A program made the translations under genes and the position numbers. From Cristatella mucedo (Eukaryota; Bryozoa; Phylactolaemata; Cristatellidae): DNA of 60,000 nucleotides. The notes beneath the pieces are model-generated. The model did no database searches, was not told where the DNA came from, and was given only the letters and a program-made list of their open reading frames with translations. Positions 1-11,160 of this stretch are shown here, piece after piece (position 1 is the first letter of the stretch; the number at the start of each line of letters is the position of its first letter). Location of the stretch: the NCBI GenBank assembly GCA_009760855.2, contig WPIO01000062.1:516501-576500 (forward strand), in the 5' to 3' direction.

Positions 1-35
1 TCCTCTCAGCTCTCATCTCTCTCTCTCTCTCTCCC

Positions 36-95
<60 letters not shown>

Positions 96-246
96 ATCTC
101 TCTCTCTCCCATCTCTCTCTCTCCCATCTCTCTCTCCCATCTCTCTCTCTCCCTTCCTCTCTCTCTCTCTCTCATCCCTCTCTCCCTCTCTCTCTCTCTC
201 TATCTCCTCTCTCTCTCTCGCTCCTCTCTCTCTCATCTCTCTCTCC

Positions 247-278
<32 letters not shown>

Positions 279-322
279 CCTCTCCCCCTCTCTGTCCCTC
301 CTCTCTCTCTCTCTCTCTCTCT
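1..322. repeat. (CT)n microsatellite, interrupted
   Basis: Almost pure CT dinucleotide repeat with interspersed CCC and CAT interruptions, running in from the window edge. It abuts the 5' end of a SINE. Serine/leucine or arginine/glutamate reading frames across it are repeat artefacts. Confidence 0.97.
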
Positions 323-470
323 GCCGAGCTGGTTTGGTCTAGCGGTTAAGGTGCTCGCCCCGACCAAGGTCTGACTGAGGTCGTGGGCTCGAGCCCCGAG
401 GCATATGTAAAGCGCCTGAATAGAGATTAAGTTCTCTTGGGGCGCTATGTAAATGAATTAAATTTTTTTC
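323..470 (+). mobile_element. SINE1 copy (tRNA-derived head, LINE-type tail)
   Basis: The head carries a tRNA-like A box (TGGTCTAGCGGTTAAGG) and a B box (GTGGGCTCGAGCCCC). The tail, from about 410, reads AGAGATTAAGTTCTCT inside a GCGCC..GGCGC frame. The same tail ends LINE family 1 copies in this window. This is the best preserved SINE1 copy here and serves as the reference for the others. Confidence 0.85.
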
Positions 471-1317
471 TCTCCTCTCTCTCTCTGTGTCTGTCTCTGC
501 CTCTCTCGGCCGTCTTAGCTCCAGCTGAGCCTTGCTCGGCTCGGACGGTCTGGCATTCCGCCAAGTCTTTCGGCCGCTCCTCATAGGCAACACCTATTGT
601 GACCGTCTGCTTGGATTAGTTATTTGTATTGTTGATCAATTTCCTTTAAGTGATTGGCTCGACGCATTAAAGCAGTCAACTTCAGCAGCCAGGGTTTGGC
701 TCAGAGCCAGGATAGGGCGTTCCTCCTCCTCGAACGCTGTCTGTCTGTCGGCGCAGAGGGCCACTTATCCTTCTCGCGAACTCATTTCAGGCAGAGCATG
801 CCACTCGGTCGCACCGCATTTATTTGAGCTCGATCTATTCCTGTGGGCTGTTAACTAGCGCTTCTTCTTGAGAAACAGAGAGGGAGGTAGAAGTGGAGGT
901 AGTATGCTCGTATGCGTCGTCACGTCCGGAGCTCACGAAAATTACCTCTCAGGACTTGCAACAAAGTATAGGAAAAGGCCTAGAAAACCACCTCTCTAGG
1001 GAGAATCTTGGCCCCCCTAATAAGTGTGAGCTGCTGGTTCCGTGTTGCCCCGTTTTGCCTCGCTTTGCTCACGGGCCGGCGAGCGCTGCGCGGCTCTCGA
1101 TGCATCTGCTCTCGAATGACGTACGACGTGAGAGCAAAAGGCACTGGCAGGCACCGGTGCTGGCTCCGATCGGGCACTTCGGCGGAGAGTACCGAAAACG
1201 CCCGCCCTCGTTTGTGTCCGAAGAAGGGCGAGCCGAATAGCTTGGCGAAAGCATTAAAAACTCCGACGGCTGCGAGTGATACGCTACGCTACTGAATCCA
1301 CTCGTTGATATTATTTA
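471..1317. other. Unassigned, no gene seen
   Basis: Begins with a short CT-rich stretch. Short open frames on both strands show no recognisable motif or splice context. Confidence 0.6.
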
Positions 1318-1475
1318 TATTAACATAATTAATTTACATCGAATCATAGAATCATAGCTCCCTTAGAGAGCGTAGTATCTATCCAGGCGCTTCACAAAAG
1401 CTGCAGGGCGCGAGCGCACGGCCTCGGTCGTCAAATGCGAGCACCTTAACCCCTGGGCCAAACCAGGGCGGCATC
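1318..1475 (-). mobile_element. SINE1 copy, diverged
   Basis: The reverse complement shows the LINE-like tail (GCGCCTGGATAGATAC..CTCT..GGGAGCTATG) and an A box near 1450-1470 (CCAAACCAGGGC on plus). Several substitutions and a short body indicate an old copy. Confidence 0.7.
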
Positions 1476-3889
1476 ATTGTCGGCGGCCTACTCAGGTGGG
1501 AGCTGGGAGCAGACGCGCAGAAATCGAACATCCCCATGGTTCTGTGGATATTATACTGACAGCAAAAGGCGTGGCCTGCATAGGAAAGCTTTCGCTCGGA
1601 AGGAGTGTGGATTAACACGGGATTTCTCTATCGCCGCTTATGTCACTAGCAGCACACTTCGACGGCGATAACCGTATGAGACATTAGTCGAAGTAGCCAT
1701 TCCGATGACCCCACGCTTAGCGACGCAAGTTTTAGACCCGAGGTCTCCGATTCGACTCGGGATGGTGCAAGGAGTTCTTCGCCCGCCAACGTAGACCGTC
1801 TATGAATGGGCGTCAACCGCGGCGTCACTTTGACTCGAGAGGCAAGACGGCCAACTAACTGAAGGATACCCAAAATGTGGTCAGTGAACGAGTTTGGTGA
1901 AATTCACCCTCTCCTGTGGATAAGGCTGTGCTAGTAGCCGTTCTTAGTCGAAATAGTTTGGGATCCATCATAGCATCCGGCTCGTCGTGGCGTCGCCATG
2001 ACAAGCTTTCACCCTCACACACTACCCGACATGGCAACAACAGTGTTGCATCATTAGATTGCGATAGGACCGGTTCTTCTCAAGAGTCCATTTACAGAAG
2101 TGGCATTAGTCTCGGCCCGCTTCGCTGGCCGTGACCGACTCATCCGGGCTCAGCTTCGCTTCGCCGTCCTTTGGAATGATCGTCTCAGAGTGAATCGGAT
2201 GTTGACTGCTGAAGCTGCCTAGCACCAAGTACCAAACAAGGAATCCGTGCACCCAGCTACCATCGATTGATGCCGTTCACTGAGCATGCACTTAGTGGGA
2301 AGTGACGGTGTACCGTTAGAATGAAAGCAACCAGTCACCCATGTTAGGCGGGCTAGCCCCTTGGTCGACAACTCAGATCCCGGATTTTGGTATGTAAGTG
2401 GTCGCAGACGCTGCAGCATCTCGGAAGTGGCGGAGTTTGCTTCACTGCCGTTTGTTCTAAAAGTGCGGCTGGCTTGTCCCAGCTATTCTTCAGTCGAGTC
2501 CGGCAAAACTTAGCACGGAAGCAGCTTATTTCAATGTCTTAGGACATTGATGCGATGCTTAACATTGGGCTACTGCAATCAATCATCAACCATAGTACGT
2601 GTGGCTGTTTTTGGAATCATTTGTATAGTTTTTCGCAGCCGGAGTTACGGTATACTTATGCATATATATATATATATAGGAGTGATTTTTTGAATTATAT
2701 ATATATATATATATACATATACATTTATATATGACAAAGAGAGGGGTAGAGATAGACTTACCTACAGATATATATCTGCACATATGCACACGCATATTTT
2801 ATGCGTACAGGTATACACCTGTATGTTGATATATTTGTTACTTACCTGCAGCCACGTTGGTTTAGTTGTCATATAGTCAAGTTAATGCGTAGACCAAGCA
2901 CGAGTCTCCAAGACGGCTTTCGTTGGCTGGTTTCGGAACCAGTCTTAAGGAGTTCTTTGAGCATTGCACCTTGGTGGATTTTTAAATTCTGAACTACGAC
3001 TATCAAAATTTTATAATGAGTGCGATACAGATTTTGCTTTTATTATTATTCTAACACATTATTTGAAAGGGAATACACCAGTGGAGGCACGCTGCCCTGT
3101 GACTAAGGTTTCAGCATACTCTGCTCTATCAGTCGAGAAAGCGTAAGTGAAAGGGTATGTGCCGTCAGCCCATGCATTCTGTGTATTTAAAGCGCTGCCA
3201 AATTATCTGGGCAATAGTCGACAGCGAACAAATAGCTCTGATTTCGCCGGAGCGCAGTTTTTGTTTTAAGAAACGTATTAGGCAAAGTCGAATTAAATCG
3301 CTCTGTCGGACGTGCCTTTGGCACTAGCAATGTAGTAGGTCAGACAGACGGCGTCGAAATGGAAGCGGAGCGCTGAGATCGGAATCTGCGAACAGATTCG
3401 TGAGCAGCGATGGCGGTGCTCACGAATTTAGCGGCAATGTTCCTTCCCACGACTTCCCATGCTCGAGGCTGCAGCAGACGCTCGCTCGTCGCTCGTCGCA
3501 AAGGACCTGCTCAGCTCAGAGAGACGGTTCAAGGCCGCAGCAACTGTCACTGTTAAGTTTGGCGTCGCCGAGGCCCAACCGGCGGCTGGAGCTCCGTTAA
3601 ATCTTTTCTCTTTCATCGCGACCATCGCTGCCTGCAGCAGCAGCTCTAGAAATAACACCGAGCAGGACTTACCAGGGCGATTACGAAGCCCTGCGGGCAT
3701 TCCAGGCGTCGCTGTATTCAGGCGCGAGGTCTGGTCTGTTTATGTCACCAGCATGTCAAACCTCAGTGAGTCGCCGTAGTCGTTCTTTGGAGGTTGACCG
3801 ATGCAATCGATTCACGAATGCATGAGGATTCACCTTGCCACCAGGTTGACAGAATGTGATCCTGCCAGTCTTGCAGCAGACAGGACACT
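1476..3889. other. Unassigned; includes an AT-rich repeat at about 2658-2742
   Basis: No supportable gene. Two short (AT)n tracts lie at about 2660-2680 and 2695-2720. The frames here are short and show no family motif. The last 100 bp or so may already belong to the LINE that follows. Confidence 0.55.
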
Positions 3890-5938
3890 GACAGGGAGCA
3901 TGCACAATCCAAAAATGCTGATGTCGACAATAAAGCATCTCCTCAACCGGTCCCAGATTAGCTCCTTACCTGATGATCCTTGTGATGATCTAGCCAATCG
4001 CTTCTCTCATGTCTTGGTGTAGAAGATAGACAAGATCAGGGAATCCATCCCTGCGATGACAACATCCCCAATAGAATGCTGTTTCCCGATTCCTGGCTGC
4101 CCCTCAATGTCTACATTTAAGCAGGTCACTAGTGATCTAGTCCTGAAATTCGTATCTCAATCAAAGAAGACAACAAGTCCTCTGGACCCTATTCTCACTG
4201 TCCTGCTCCTACGTTGCATTGATCTGCTACTGCCATGCATAACTAACATCATTAATATGTCATTAGCCTCAGGTCATGTCCCAGCACCTTTCAAAAAAGC
4301 TGTAGTCGGGCCACTTCTCAAGAAAGCGACACTAGACCAAGAGAACTTAAGCAACTACCGCCCAGTCTCCCTTCTACCATTCCTATCAAAGACACTGGAA
4401 CGGGTCGGGGCAGACCAGCTGAACTCACATATCGAAACCTCACACCTTGCTAGTAAGTTCCAGTCTGGCTTTAGAGCTAATCACTCCACAGAGTCAGCAT
4501 TGCTTAGGGTATACAACGACCTACTTAGGAATGCAGACATGGGTAGAGTGTCTCTGCTTGTTTTGCTCGATCTTTCGGCAGCATTTGATACTATCGATCA
4601 CAAAGTTCTTCTAGAGCGCCTCTCATCTCGCCTGGGCATCACTGGCACTGCTCTGCAGTGGTTCAGGTCCTATCTCAGTGGGAGACTCCAGAGTATTGAC
4701 GTGAATGGACAAAAATCATTTGAGGTACCTCTGAAATATGGAGTACCTCAGGGCTCAGTGCTAGGTCCGGATCTTTTCACGGTTTATACTCTCCCTCTTG
4801 CTGATGTGATTGCCAGCACAATCTAGGCTTTCACTTCTATGCGGACGACACTCAGTTGTACATTTGCTTTGATCCCTCCCAGCCTTCGAGCACTTCAAGT
4901 TCTCTCAACTCACTTGCTGCATGCATTGATGACATCCGCACATAGATGGCAGCAAATTTTCTAAAACTTAACGATGATAAAACTAACTTACTAGTTATGG
5001 GCAAACCCAGTGTGGTTCACAAATTGGAAAGGCTGACTCTCAAAATTGGCTCTGCCAGCATATCTCCTGTTGAATCAGCTCGAAATCTAGGTGTCATATT
5101 CAAAAGCGACCTCTCGTTAGACGCCCATATTAGCTCCACAGTCAAATCTGCCTATTTTCAGCGTCATAACATTGCTAAAATTCGGGCTTGTTTAGATAAG
5201 GATACCACATCTAAGTTGGTCCATGCATTCGTGACATCCCGTCTCGACTTCTGCAACTCACTGCTTACTGGCTTACCAGCATGTGCGATCAGACAATTGC
5301 AGCCGGTGCAAAACTGTGCAGCTAGGCTTGTCTGCCGTGAGCGTCGCAGTTGCCACATCACACCACTTCTCGCCGACCTGCACTGGCTACCAGTCAAGCA
5401 ATGGATTGACTTTAAGGTTTTGTCGCTCACTTTTAGGTCCCTTCATTCTATGGCTCCAGCCTATCTCTCAGATCTACTCCTCCATCAAGCCAAGCATCGT
5501 AGCACCCACTTTTTGGAATCCAACAGTCTACAAATACCTCGTACAAACCTCAAATCCTTTGGAGACCGTGCATTTAGTTCGTATGCTCCCAAAGCCTGGA
5601 AATCCCTCCCGACCTGCGTCAGAACATCCCCTGACCTGACCACATTTAAAAAGAACTTAAAAACGCACCTAATTAGGACAGCATTTAGTGGGTCCCTGTG
5701 ATTCATTCTTCATGTGCTTATACGTGCTGACACTGTGCACGATGCCACTAACCACATTTGCATGCTGACCTTGTGCTTGTCACCCCTAACCATGTTATTC
5801 ATTTTGTTTGTTTATCAAGCATGATATTAATCACCATTCAATTGCATTTCCCTTTGCAGCAAATGTAAAGTGCCTAGAAAGAGATTAAGTTCTCTGTGGG
5901 CGCTTTATCAAGTGCAGTATTATTGTTATTATTATTAG
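3890..5938 (+). pseudogene. LINE family 1, copy A (CR1/L2-type reverse transcriptase)
   Basis: A 5'-truncated non-LTR retrotransposon encoding reverse transcriptase and its C-terminal region. Visible RT blocks are LSNYRPVSLLPFLSK (about 4350), an FDTIDHKVLLERL block (about 4585), a GVPQGSVLGP block (about 4740) and YADD (about 4838). The frame is broken twice: a 1-base deletion at about 4810-4818, just before YADD, and a TGG-to-TAG change at about 4943. The last part, 4946-5701, stays open to the C terminus. The 3' UTR ends in AGAGATTAAGTTCTCT, a GGGCGC box and an (ATT)n-like tail. It is the least damaged family 1 copy in the window. Assignment to the CR1/L2 group rests on the RT motifs and the microsatellite tail. 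Confidence 0.9.
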
Positions 5939-6014
5939 GGAGTAGGTCATGAACCGTGGAATCACATACTATTGCAATTAATGGTGACTAGCACTGGGTC
6001 GAATAATGTTGTAC

Positions 6015-6092
6015 AGGTATGTGACGTGCCTAGAAAAGTCTAAGAGTCTGATTAAGTCCTCTGTAGGTGCTATACGAGTTTCTTATTAAAGT
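6015..6092 (+). mobile_element. Fragment of a LINE/SINE1-type 3' tail
   Basis: Resembles the family 1 tail (GTGCCTAGAAAAG..TGATTAAGTCCTCTGTAGGTGCTATACGA) but without upstream coding sequence. It lies between two longer LINE 3' ends. Confidence 0.6.
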
Positions 6093-6136
6093 AGTAAATA
6101 AAAATTGTATTATTACTATTATCTAGCGGTTTTTTA

Positions 6137-6600
6137 TTACTATTCATGGACCAAAACGCATCTATTTATCACAGCATTTAATGGGTCCCTATGATTCATC
6201 CTCTACGTGCTTATGCGTGCTGACACTGCATGCTGCCACTAACCAAACTTGCATGCTGACCCTGTGCATATCACCCCTAACCATGTTATTCTTGCTGTTT
6301 ATCGAGCATGCTACCCCTAAGCGTTCGATCGTAATAAGAATAATAATAGTAGCTGATTCAACAGCGTCGTTTGCATAGCAAGAGAAGAGCTTTTAAGGCT
6401 ATCATAACCACTTGCAGCCGAAATACAGAATCACCCACCGCAGGATTCGAACCCACGACCTCAGGGACGAGGTCATGAAAAGCAACCACCTTACCTAGTG
6501 AGCCATCATGTTTCCTTTGCAGCAAATGTAAAGTGCCTAGAAAGAGATTGAATTCTCTAAGGGCACTATATCAAAAGCGTTATTATTATTATTATTATAA
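6137..6600 (+). mobile_element. LINE family 1, 3' end only, interrupted by SINE2
   Basis: Starts near the last codons and 3' UTR of family 1 (AGCATTTAATGGGTCCC at about 6173 matches 5681 in copy A) and ends in the family tail with (ATT)n. A SINE2 in the opposite orientation separates about 6137-6345 from 6515-6600. Confidence 0.8.
6346..6514 (-). mobile_element. SINE2 copy inserted in a LINE 3' UTR
   Basis: On the minus strand: an A box (TGGCTCACTAGGTAAGGTGG), a B box (GGTTCGAATCC), the body AGTGGTTATGATAGCC and the 3' end GTTGAATCAGCT. It belongs to the tRNA-derived family seen also at 36226 and 49708. Confidence 0.85.
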
Positions 6601-6861
6601 TTAGATGATGGTAGGCCTCGTGTGTATGTGCACGAATCTTGCATTTTGGTATCTACTTTAGGCTAATACTACTAGCAGACGGTTGAGGAAGAAGAGAAAG
6701 CTGTGTGAGTGAGTGTGTGAGAGAGAGAGAGAGGTGGAGAGGGAGGGATGGAGCACTGGTGGTAAACTGGACGAGAGCGATAACGATATTTGGAGAAAGA
6801 GAGGGGAGAGGCGGCTGGTTTTGTTGTTGTACCCTCAGTCCGATGCATAATAATGCTAGAA
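6601..6861. other. Likely 5' flank of prohormone 1
   Basis: Holds a short GA-rich stretch (about 6715-6745). No TATA box is convincing. The pyrimidine run and AG ending at 6873 suggest a 5' UTR intron, so the promoter may lie within or upstream of this region. Confidence 0.35.
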
Positions 6862-6879
6862 TTATTTTTCTAGGACCAC

Positions 6880-8202
6880 ATGGCTATCCAGGGCATCGCC
6901 ATCTTCTTGATTACTTTGCTGCTAGTCTGGCAATCGTCAGCAGCTACTCTGGACAGCACAGGTAAGCTCTGCTTCACACTAGCGCTACAGTGCATTACTC
7001 CCGAGTTAGTCCATCGCGAGACACTGAGTCTGTGTCTAAGTCGACGAGTGCTAAGAAAATAAGATTAGATAACAAGACGTCCACGTACCTACTTGCAGAC
7101 GCTGCACATGCTGATGGCATTCATGGCATACCCATCTGCGACCGCTCTTTACTGCCCGGCTCGACTGCCGCTGGACACCTGGGCCACTTAGGCCGCCAAC
7201 TGCCCGTGCATAGCAGCCAATCGCAGAGCGGGTCTCGTGACCCTAATTGTCGATTGGTCAGGGACTGACCGCATGTTCATTGGGCTTTGCCTTCGGATGA
7301 ATGGGTGGAGATGCATTACGTTGCCTCGCATCCGCCCCCGAAGTTTGGGCATAGCTTTCACGGTGTCCCGTGGCAGTGTCTCAGAGTGCCAGTGCAAGTC
7401 TTGTGATAGTAAATGCAGAAGCGTTAATGGCCATCCCGTCGCATCGATCTCGAAATGCACGACGAGCGCTTAGCGCTTTGCTGCGGCTTTCACTGAGATC
7501 GCATCGCCAACCGTTGCAGGCCCAAAAGAGCAGGGCAGCGATAGCGAAACGAGCGGCGGCAGCGCGGCGGCGGCGGCGGCAGCGAAAAACAGCGGTGGCG
7601 GCGGCACTGGCGATCTGGTGGCAGCACTGGAGAAGCTCGCCGGCGGACAGATAGGTACGGCGCAGTCCGTCCGAAGGTCGGCTGGCAGCGCTGCCGCCGG
7701 CCGGCAGCCCGCGGCAGCGCCGGCTGCTGCGGCCGATCTCTACGAAACGAGCAAGACGGAGCAAGACGAGGCGCTGCTGGCCGAGCTGGACCGAATCGAG
7801 GCGAGAGTGCGAGACGCCGCGCCGTCGACCGAGAGCGAAGCCGGCGATGGCTTCGACGACGACGACGAGCCGCGGCGCGTGACCGCCGACGACCTTCGCT
7901 CGCTGCTCGACCTGCTGGGCAAGGTGAGCAGCCGCGCCGCCGGCGACGCGTCCGACGACTCCGTCCAGACGGGCCGCCAGAGCGAGCGCCGAATGTTCAC
8001 CAACAGCGGCGGCCGCGGCAAGAAAGAGGAGCCGAGCGTCGCCGCGGAGGCGGCGATCGTCGACGCCGACGTTCGCGGCGTCGTGCGTGAGCTGGCAGGC
8101 GTCGTCCGCGAGCTCGCCGTCAGGTACTTCGCCCAGAAAGAGAGAACGGACAGGGTGCTCACCATTCTGGCGAAAGTCGTCGAGTCGCTGGTGTCGCCGT
8201 GA
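6880..8202 (+). CDS. Secreted precursor of an amidated peptide, paralogue 1
   Basis: Two coding exons, 6880-6961 and 7520-8202, joined across a 558-bp phase-1 intron (G|GTAAGC donor, CCGTTGCAG acceptor), giving 254 residues. The start is the first ATG after an acceptor-like TTTTTCTAG at 6862-6873, in good context (CACATGG). Residues 1-22 form a signal peptide (hydrophobic IAIFLITLLLV). A Gly/Ala/Ser-rich stretch and acidic spacers follow. At 184-196 RR-MFTNSGGR-GKK has dibasic cuts and an amidation glycine, predicting the amide MFTNSGGR-NH2. The tail (about 206-254) is a charged amphipathic helix. The 33-37 kb paralogue shares intron phase, the LEKL motif, the peptide and the tail helix. The second exon is far more GC-rich than the flanks. 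Known: such layouts are typical of neuropeptide prohormones. Inferred: secretion and a G-protein-coupled receptor. I do not recognise the family. Confidence 0.8.
7993..8025 (+). other. Predicted mature peptide and amidation/cleavage signal
   Basis: Codons for M-F-T-N-S-G-G-R (7993-8016) followed by GKK (8017-8025) and preceded by RR. Convertase cleavage, carboxypeptidase trimming and amidation by PAM would give an octapeptide amide. Processing is inferred, not shown. Confidence 0.7.
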
Positions 8203-8892
8203 GGCGATTAGGGAATGCAGCATTGCCGCTGCCGCAGGCGCGGCGCCTCGGGCGGGGCTACTCGGCTCTCGGAGCGTCCAACGATCGAGACGACGCCCGC
8301 CGATGCTTCATATGGGCCGCCGTCGCCGGACGCTTCGCCAGCGTCTCGACACCTACGACGGTGACGAGGACGCACGAGGAATCCGTGCCCCCCTAGCCTA
8401 GAACGCTAATTTTTCAAACTGAGAATTGGAGCGAGCAGTAGGCAGTATCCCTCCGCCGCTGCTGTGTGGCCTCTTGTGATGGCATCGGAGTCCCGCATCG
8501 GTACCCGGCTATTCGGCGGTATAGGACGGTCCAGCGCCGGAGTCTGCCGATCAGGTTCGCACCTGCCATCGAAGTGTCCACCGGACGCGTGCAGACCCTT
8601 CAGTCTTTATATGAAATGTCAATCTTTGTATACGCAATTACCCTCCTTTTGTATTCGGGAGTGAAAGCTACCGAAACCCGAGCGACAAGGGCTGCATCGA
8701 AGTGTCCGAGAGTGTCCGCTTAGAGACGTCGTGCACCTCTGGGTACAGTAGGTAATAGTGTCATCGTCGAGGCACGAGGTACCAGCCAACTGTGGTGAGT
8801 TCTGGGGAGAAGAGGGGGACATATTACTGCCGACATTTTTCGGCGGCATGAGGTCGTTCGTTACGCAGGACGCAAATTCCGCCTAAAAATAC
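8203..8892. other. 3' flank of prohormone 1
   Basis: GC-rich at first, then ordinary. No canonical AATAAA was found close to the stop codon, so the poly(A) site is unknown. Confidence 0.4.
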
Positions 8893-9052
8893 TAGCTAGA
8901 TTAAAAGCCACATTTTTATAGCGGCAGAAGAGCCTTAACGATTATCACCACTGCTTGTAGTTGGCAATAAAAAGATCTCCCAAAGCAGGATTCGATCCCA
9001 CAACCTTGCCGGGAAGAGCGAGCACCTTACCTTCTGGGCTATCGCGGCCAAT
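8893..9052 (-). mobile_element. SINE2 copy
   Basis: The reverse complement shows an A box near 9035-9050, a B box (GGGATCGAATCC), the body TAATCGTTAAGGCTCTTCTGCCGCTAT and a 3' end related to TTAAATCAGCTAG. Confidence 0.8.
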
Positions 9053-10385
9053 CGACTTCCCTAACCGACGAGCCTTAGACGCCCGAGTCAGCTCGTCCTA
9101 ACTTCATAGGACCGATTCCTGTAGCGACAGATTGCGAGCCAACAGCACCCCTTTCTATTACACTCAACAAGTGCTTGCATTTATGAAGACTGGAGCGAAC
9201 CTGAGACATCTTGGAAAGTAGAGGTTAAGGAATCCGGTCAAGGCCTGGTCAAGGCTCGCGATTCTTATCGCTCTCACAACAGTTTAAGCGAGGTAACATC
9301 TAATTATACTTGGTGTGCTTTACGAATTACCTTCAGGTGGAAGCCTAGTAATCGCATTTGCATGCTAACGATAGAAAAGAGTAAAATGACTGACATGCCT
9401 CATACGCACTAGTTTGGGCCTACTCAAGAGTTTTCTACGGGCCTTACTTGCTGATCTTGCCGAACCTAATGCTAAATGGACGGTGTTGCAGTTCAAACTC
9501 ACTCCATCGTCGTGTCAGTACAAGCATTTGTTTGTCAATTCAAGCACTCAAGCATTCCGAGCAGTTGTTGTTGCATTGATTCTATTTGACGTCGGATGCA
9601 TATTATGGCTTACTGCGTTTAAGTTACTTTGCAGGCCTCTCGAAAGTTGCGAGCTATCCCGAATATCAGCGTCCAATTACCCTAAATTATCAAAGCCTAG
9701 TGCAGAGGTAATTCTTTCGGGCAGCCGTAGAACACATGCTCACACCTAGCCAGACGAGCTGCAAAGCTGGCATTTCAAAAGTACTGCCAGCTGCGTTAGG
9801 ACGCATTTGGAGGCACGTTAACATGTGGCGAGAAACACTAGAAGAGCTCGCGGCGTGCGTAAGGCAAACCCCGTCGCCCATAGCTTTAAAAGTTCTCGAG
9901 ATGGTGCCGCAAGACCTCGAACTACGCGACGCTTTCAAACCGCGTCACCGCCAACACTTCTGTAACTATCTGACATTACTTAATGAAACGACGTTCCGAT
10001 TGGATGAAAACAGAATTCTATCATATATGCTGGAAAGTCTGTAGAAGTATTTCTCTCCCGCTGAAGGTGAGAGAGAGCTCCGGCTTCCGGTCGGCGAGCC
10101 GCTAGGTCCGCCTCCACCGACCGGAAGTGCGACGGCGGCTGCTGCCCCGAAGCGTAGCCTGCTGCGGTGGCCCGCTCTCTGCATTGCCGGAAGCGTCTTC
10201 AGTCCAAAGATCAACGTGGGGTATCTTTCACGATTATACCTCTCAGTGATCACAGCTGGGTGGTAAAAGACGGGGTAGTCAAGCCATGGCCGGTAGCAGG
10301 CGCTGGGTCCCCTTGGTTCAGCGAAGTGCAGCGTTGGCTTACTGCGGTGGCCGGTCGACCAGCCACCGAGTTCTTATAAATAATT
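9053..10385. other. Unassigned; open frame at about 9736-10044
   Basis: The plus-strand frame ending at 10044 is about 100 codons (core WRETLEELAACVRQ) and looks moderately protein-like. No homologue is recognised and no partner exon is evident. It could be a remnant of a transposon protein. Confidence 0.3.
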
Positions 10386-10845
10386 ATAAGTAAATAATTC
10401 ATTCGTATGGCTGTGGTTCGGAATACAGAACGCTGGCCCAGAACAACGCCAAAGGTTTATTGCACAAGGCACGGAGCAGCAAGACGCACGACTGCCTTCG
10501 CCCCCTTCTCACACTCGAGTCTCTTCTCCTCCTCCACTCCTCCGGTCCACCATCTCACCACCAGCAGGTTACCAGCCTGTGTATATACCACGTCACAGGC
10601 GGACCACAGCTGTGCACCGGCAGACCCAGATGGTGAATCCACCATCTGGCCACCAGTGGGTTACCGGCCTGTGTCCATGCCACATCACTGGCTCATCAGA
10701 GGAGCCGGCATCCACTCAAACTACAATGGCACCCCAAGAGAACTTAATCTCTAACCAGGTATTCACATATGCCTCGGGGCTCGAGCCCACGACCTTGGTC
10801 GGGGCTAGCACCTTAACCGCCAGACCAAACCAGCTTGAATAATTT
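10386..10845 (-). mobile_element. SINE1 copy split by a solo LTR
   Basis: The SINE tail begins at 10386 (ATAATTCATTCGTATGGC on plus) and resumes at about 10726 with GGCACCCCAAGAGAACTTAATC. Its B box (GGGCTCGAGCCCC on minus) is at about 10775 and its A box (TGGTTTGGTCTGGCGG) at about 10820-10835. The interruption is the element at 10412-10725. Confidence 0.85.
10412..10725 (-). mobile_element. Solo LTR, copy 1, with 5-bp target duplication
   Basis: Begins TGTGG and ends CTACA on the plus strand, so termini are TG..CA. It is flanked by ATGGC at 10407-10411 and 10726-10730. On the minus strand an AATAAA lies about 55 bp before the 3' end, as expected for an LTR poly(A) signal. An internal repeat of about 90-110 bp contains ACAGGCGGACCACAGCTGTG. 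A second copy lies at 46096-46461. No internal retroelement region remains. Confidence 0.75.
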
Positions 10846-11017
10846 CTCGATCCTTGGTTCACTTGTTGTATTGCTCGCTCGCTGTCGTTGCTCACGTTCA
10901 GCGTGCTATTATCAGCCTGCCATGCGAACGTGATCTATGAGAGAAATGGGAGTCGTCTGACCGCCGCTATCCATTTCCTATGCATGGAGGCCTCTACTGA
11001 GGTCTGGCCCTGCGCTT

Positions 11018-11160
11018 AAGTGGCCCAAGCGTTCCTGACCCAGCTCGCGGGTTCGAGACCTGCCGTAGGCTATTCTGCATTTCCTTCTGCAAGTGTGGTG
11101 AAGCCGCTATGGCTCTTCTGCTGCTACATTGATGAGGCTTTTGAAAGTGCTTATCTTACA
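11018..11160 (+). mobile_element. SINE2 copy, diverged
   Basis: A B-box-like GCGGGTTCGAGACC at about 11046, then a body resembling other SINE2 copies (GCAAGTGTGGTGAAGCCGCTATGGCTCTTCTGCTGCTA). The A box is weak. Confidence 0.6.

Noticed and set aside
7381-8223. 280-codon minus-strand open frame over prohormone 1
   Set aside because: It is antisense to a GC-rich coding exon. Stop codons are depleted there by composition, and the plus strand has the signal peptide, matched intron phase and a conserved paralogue.
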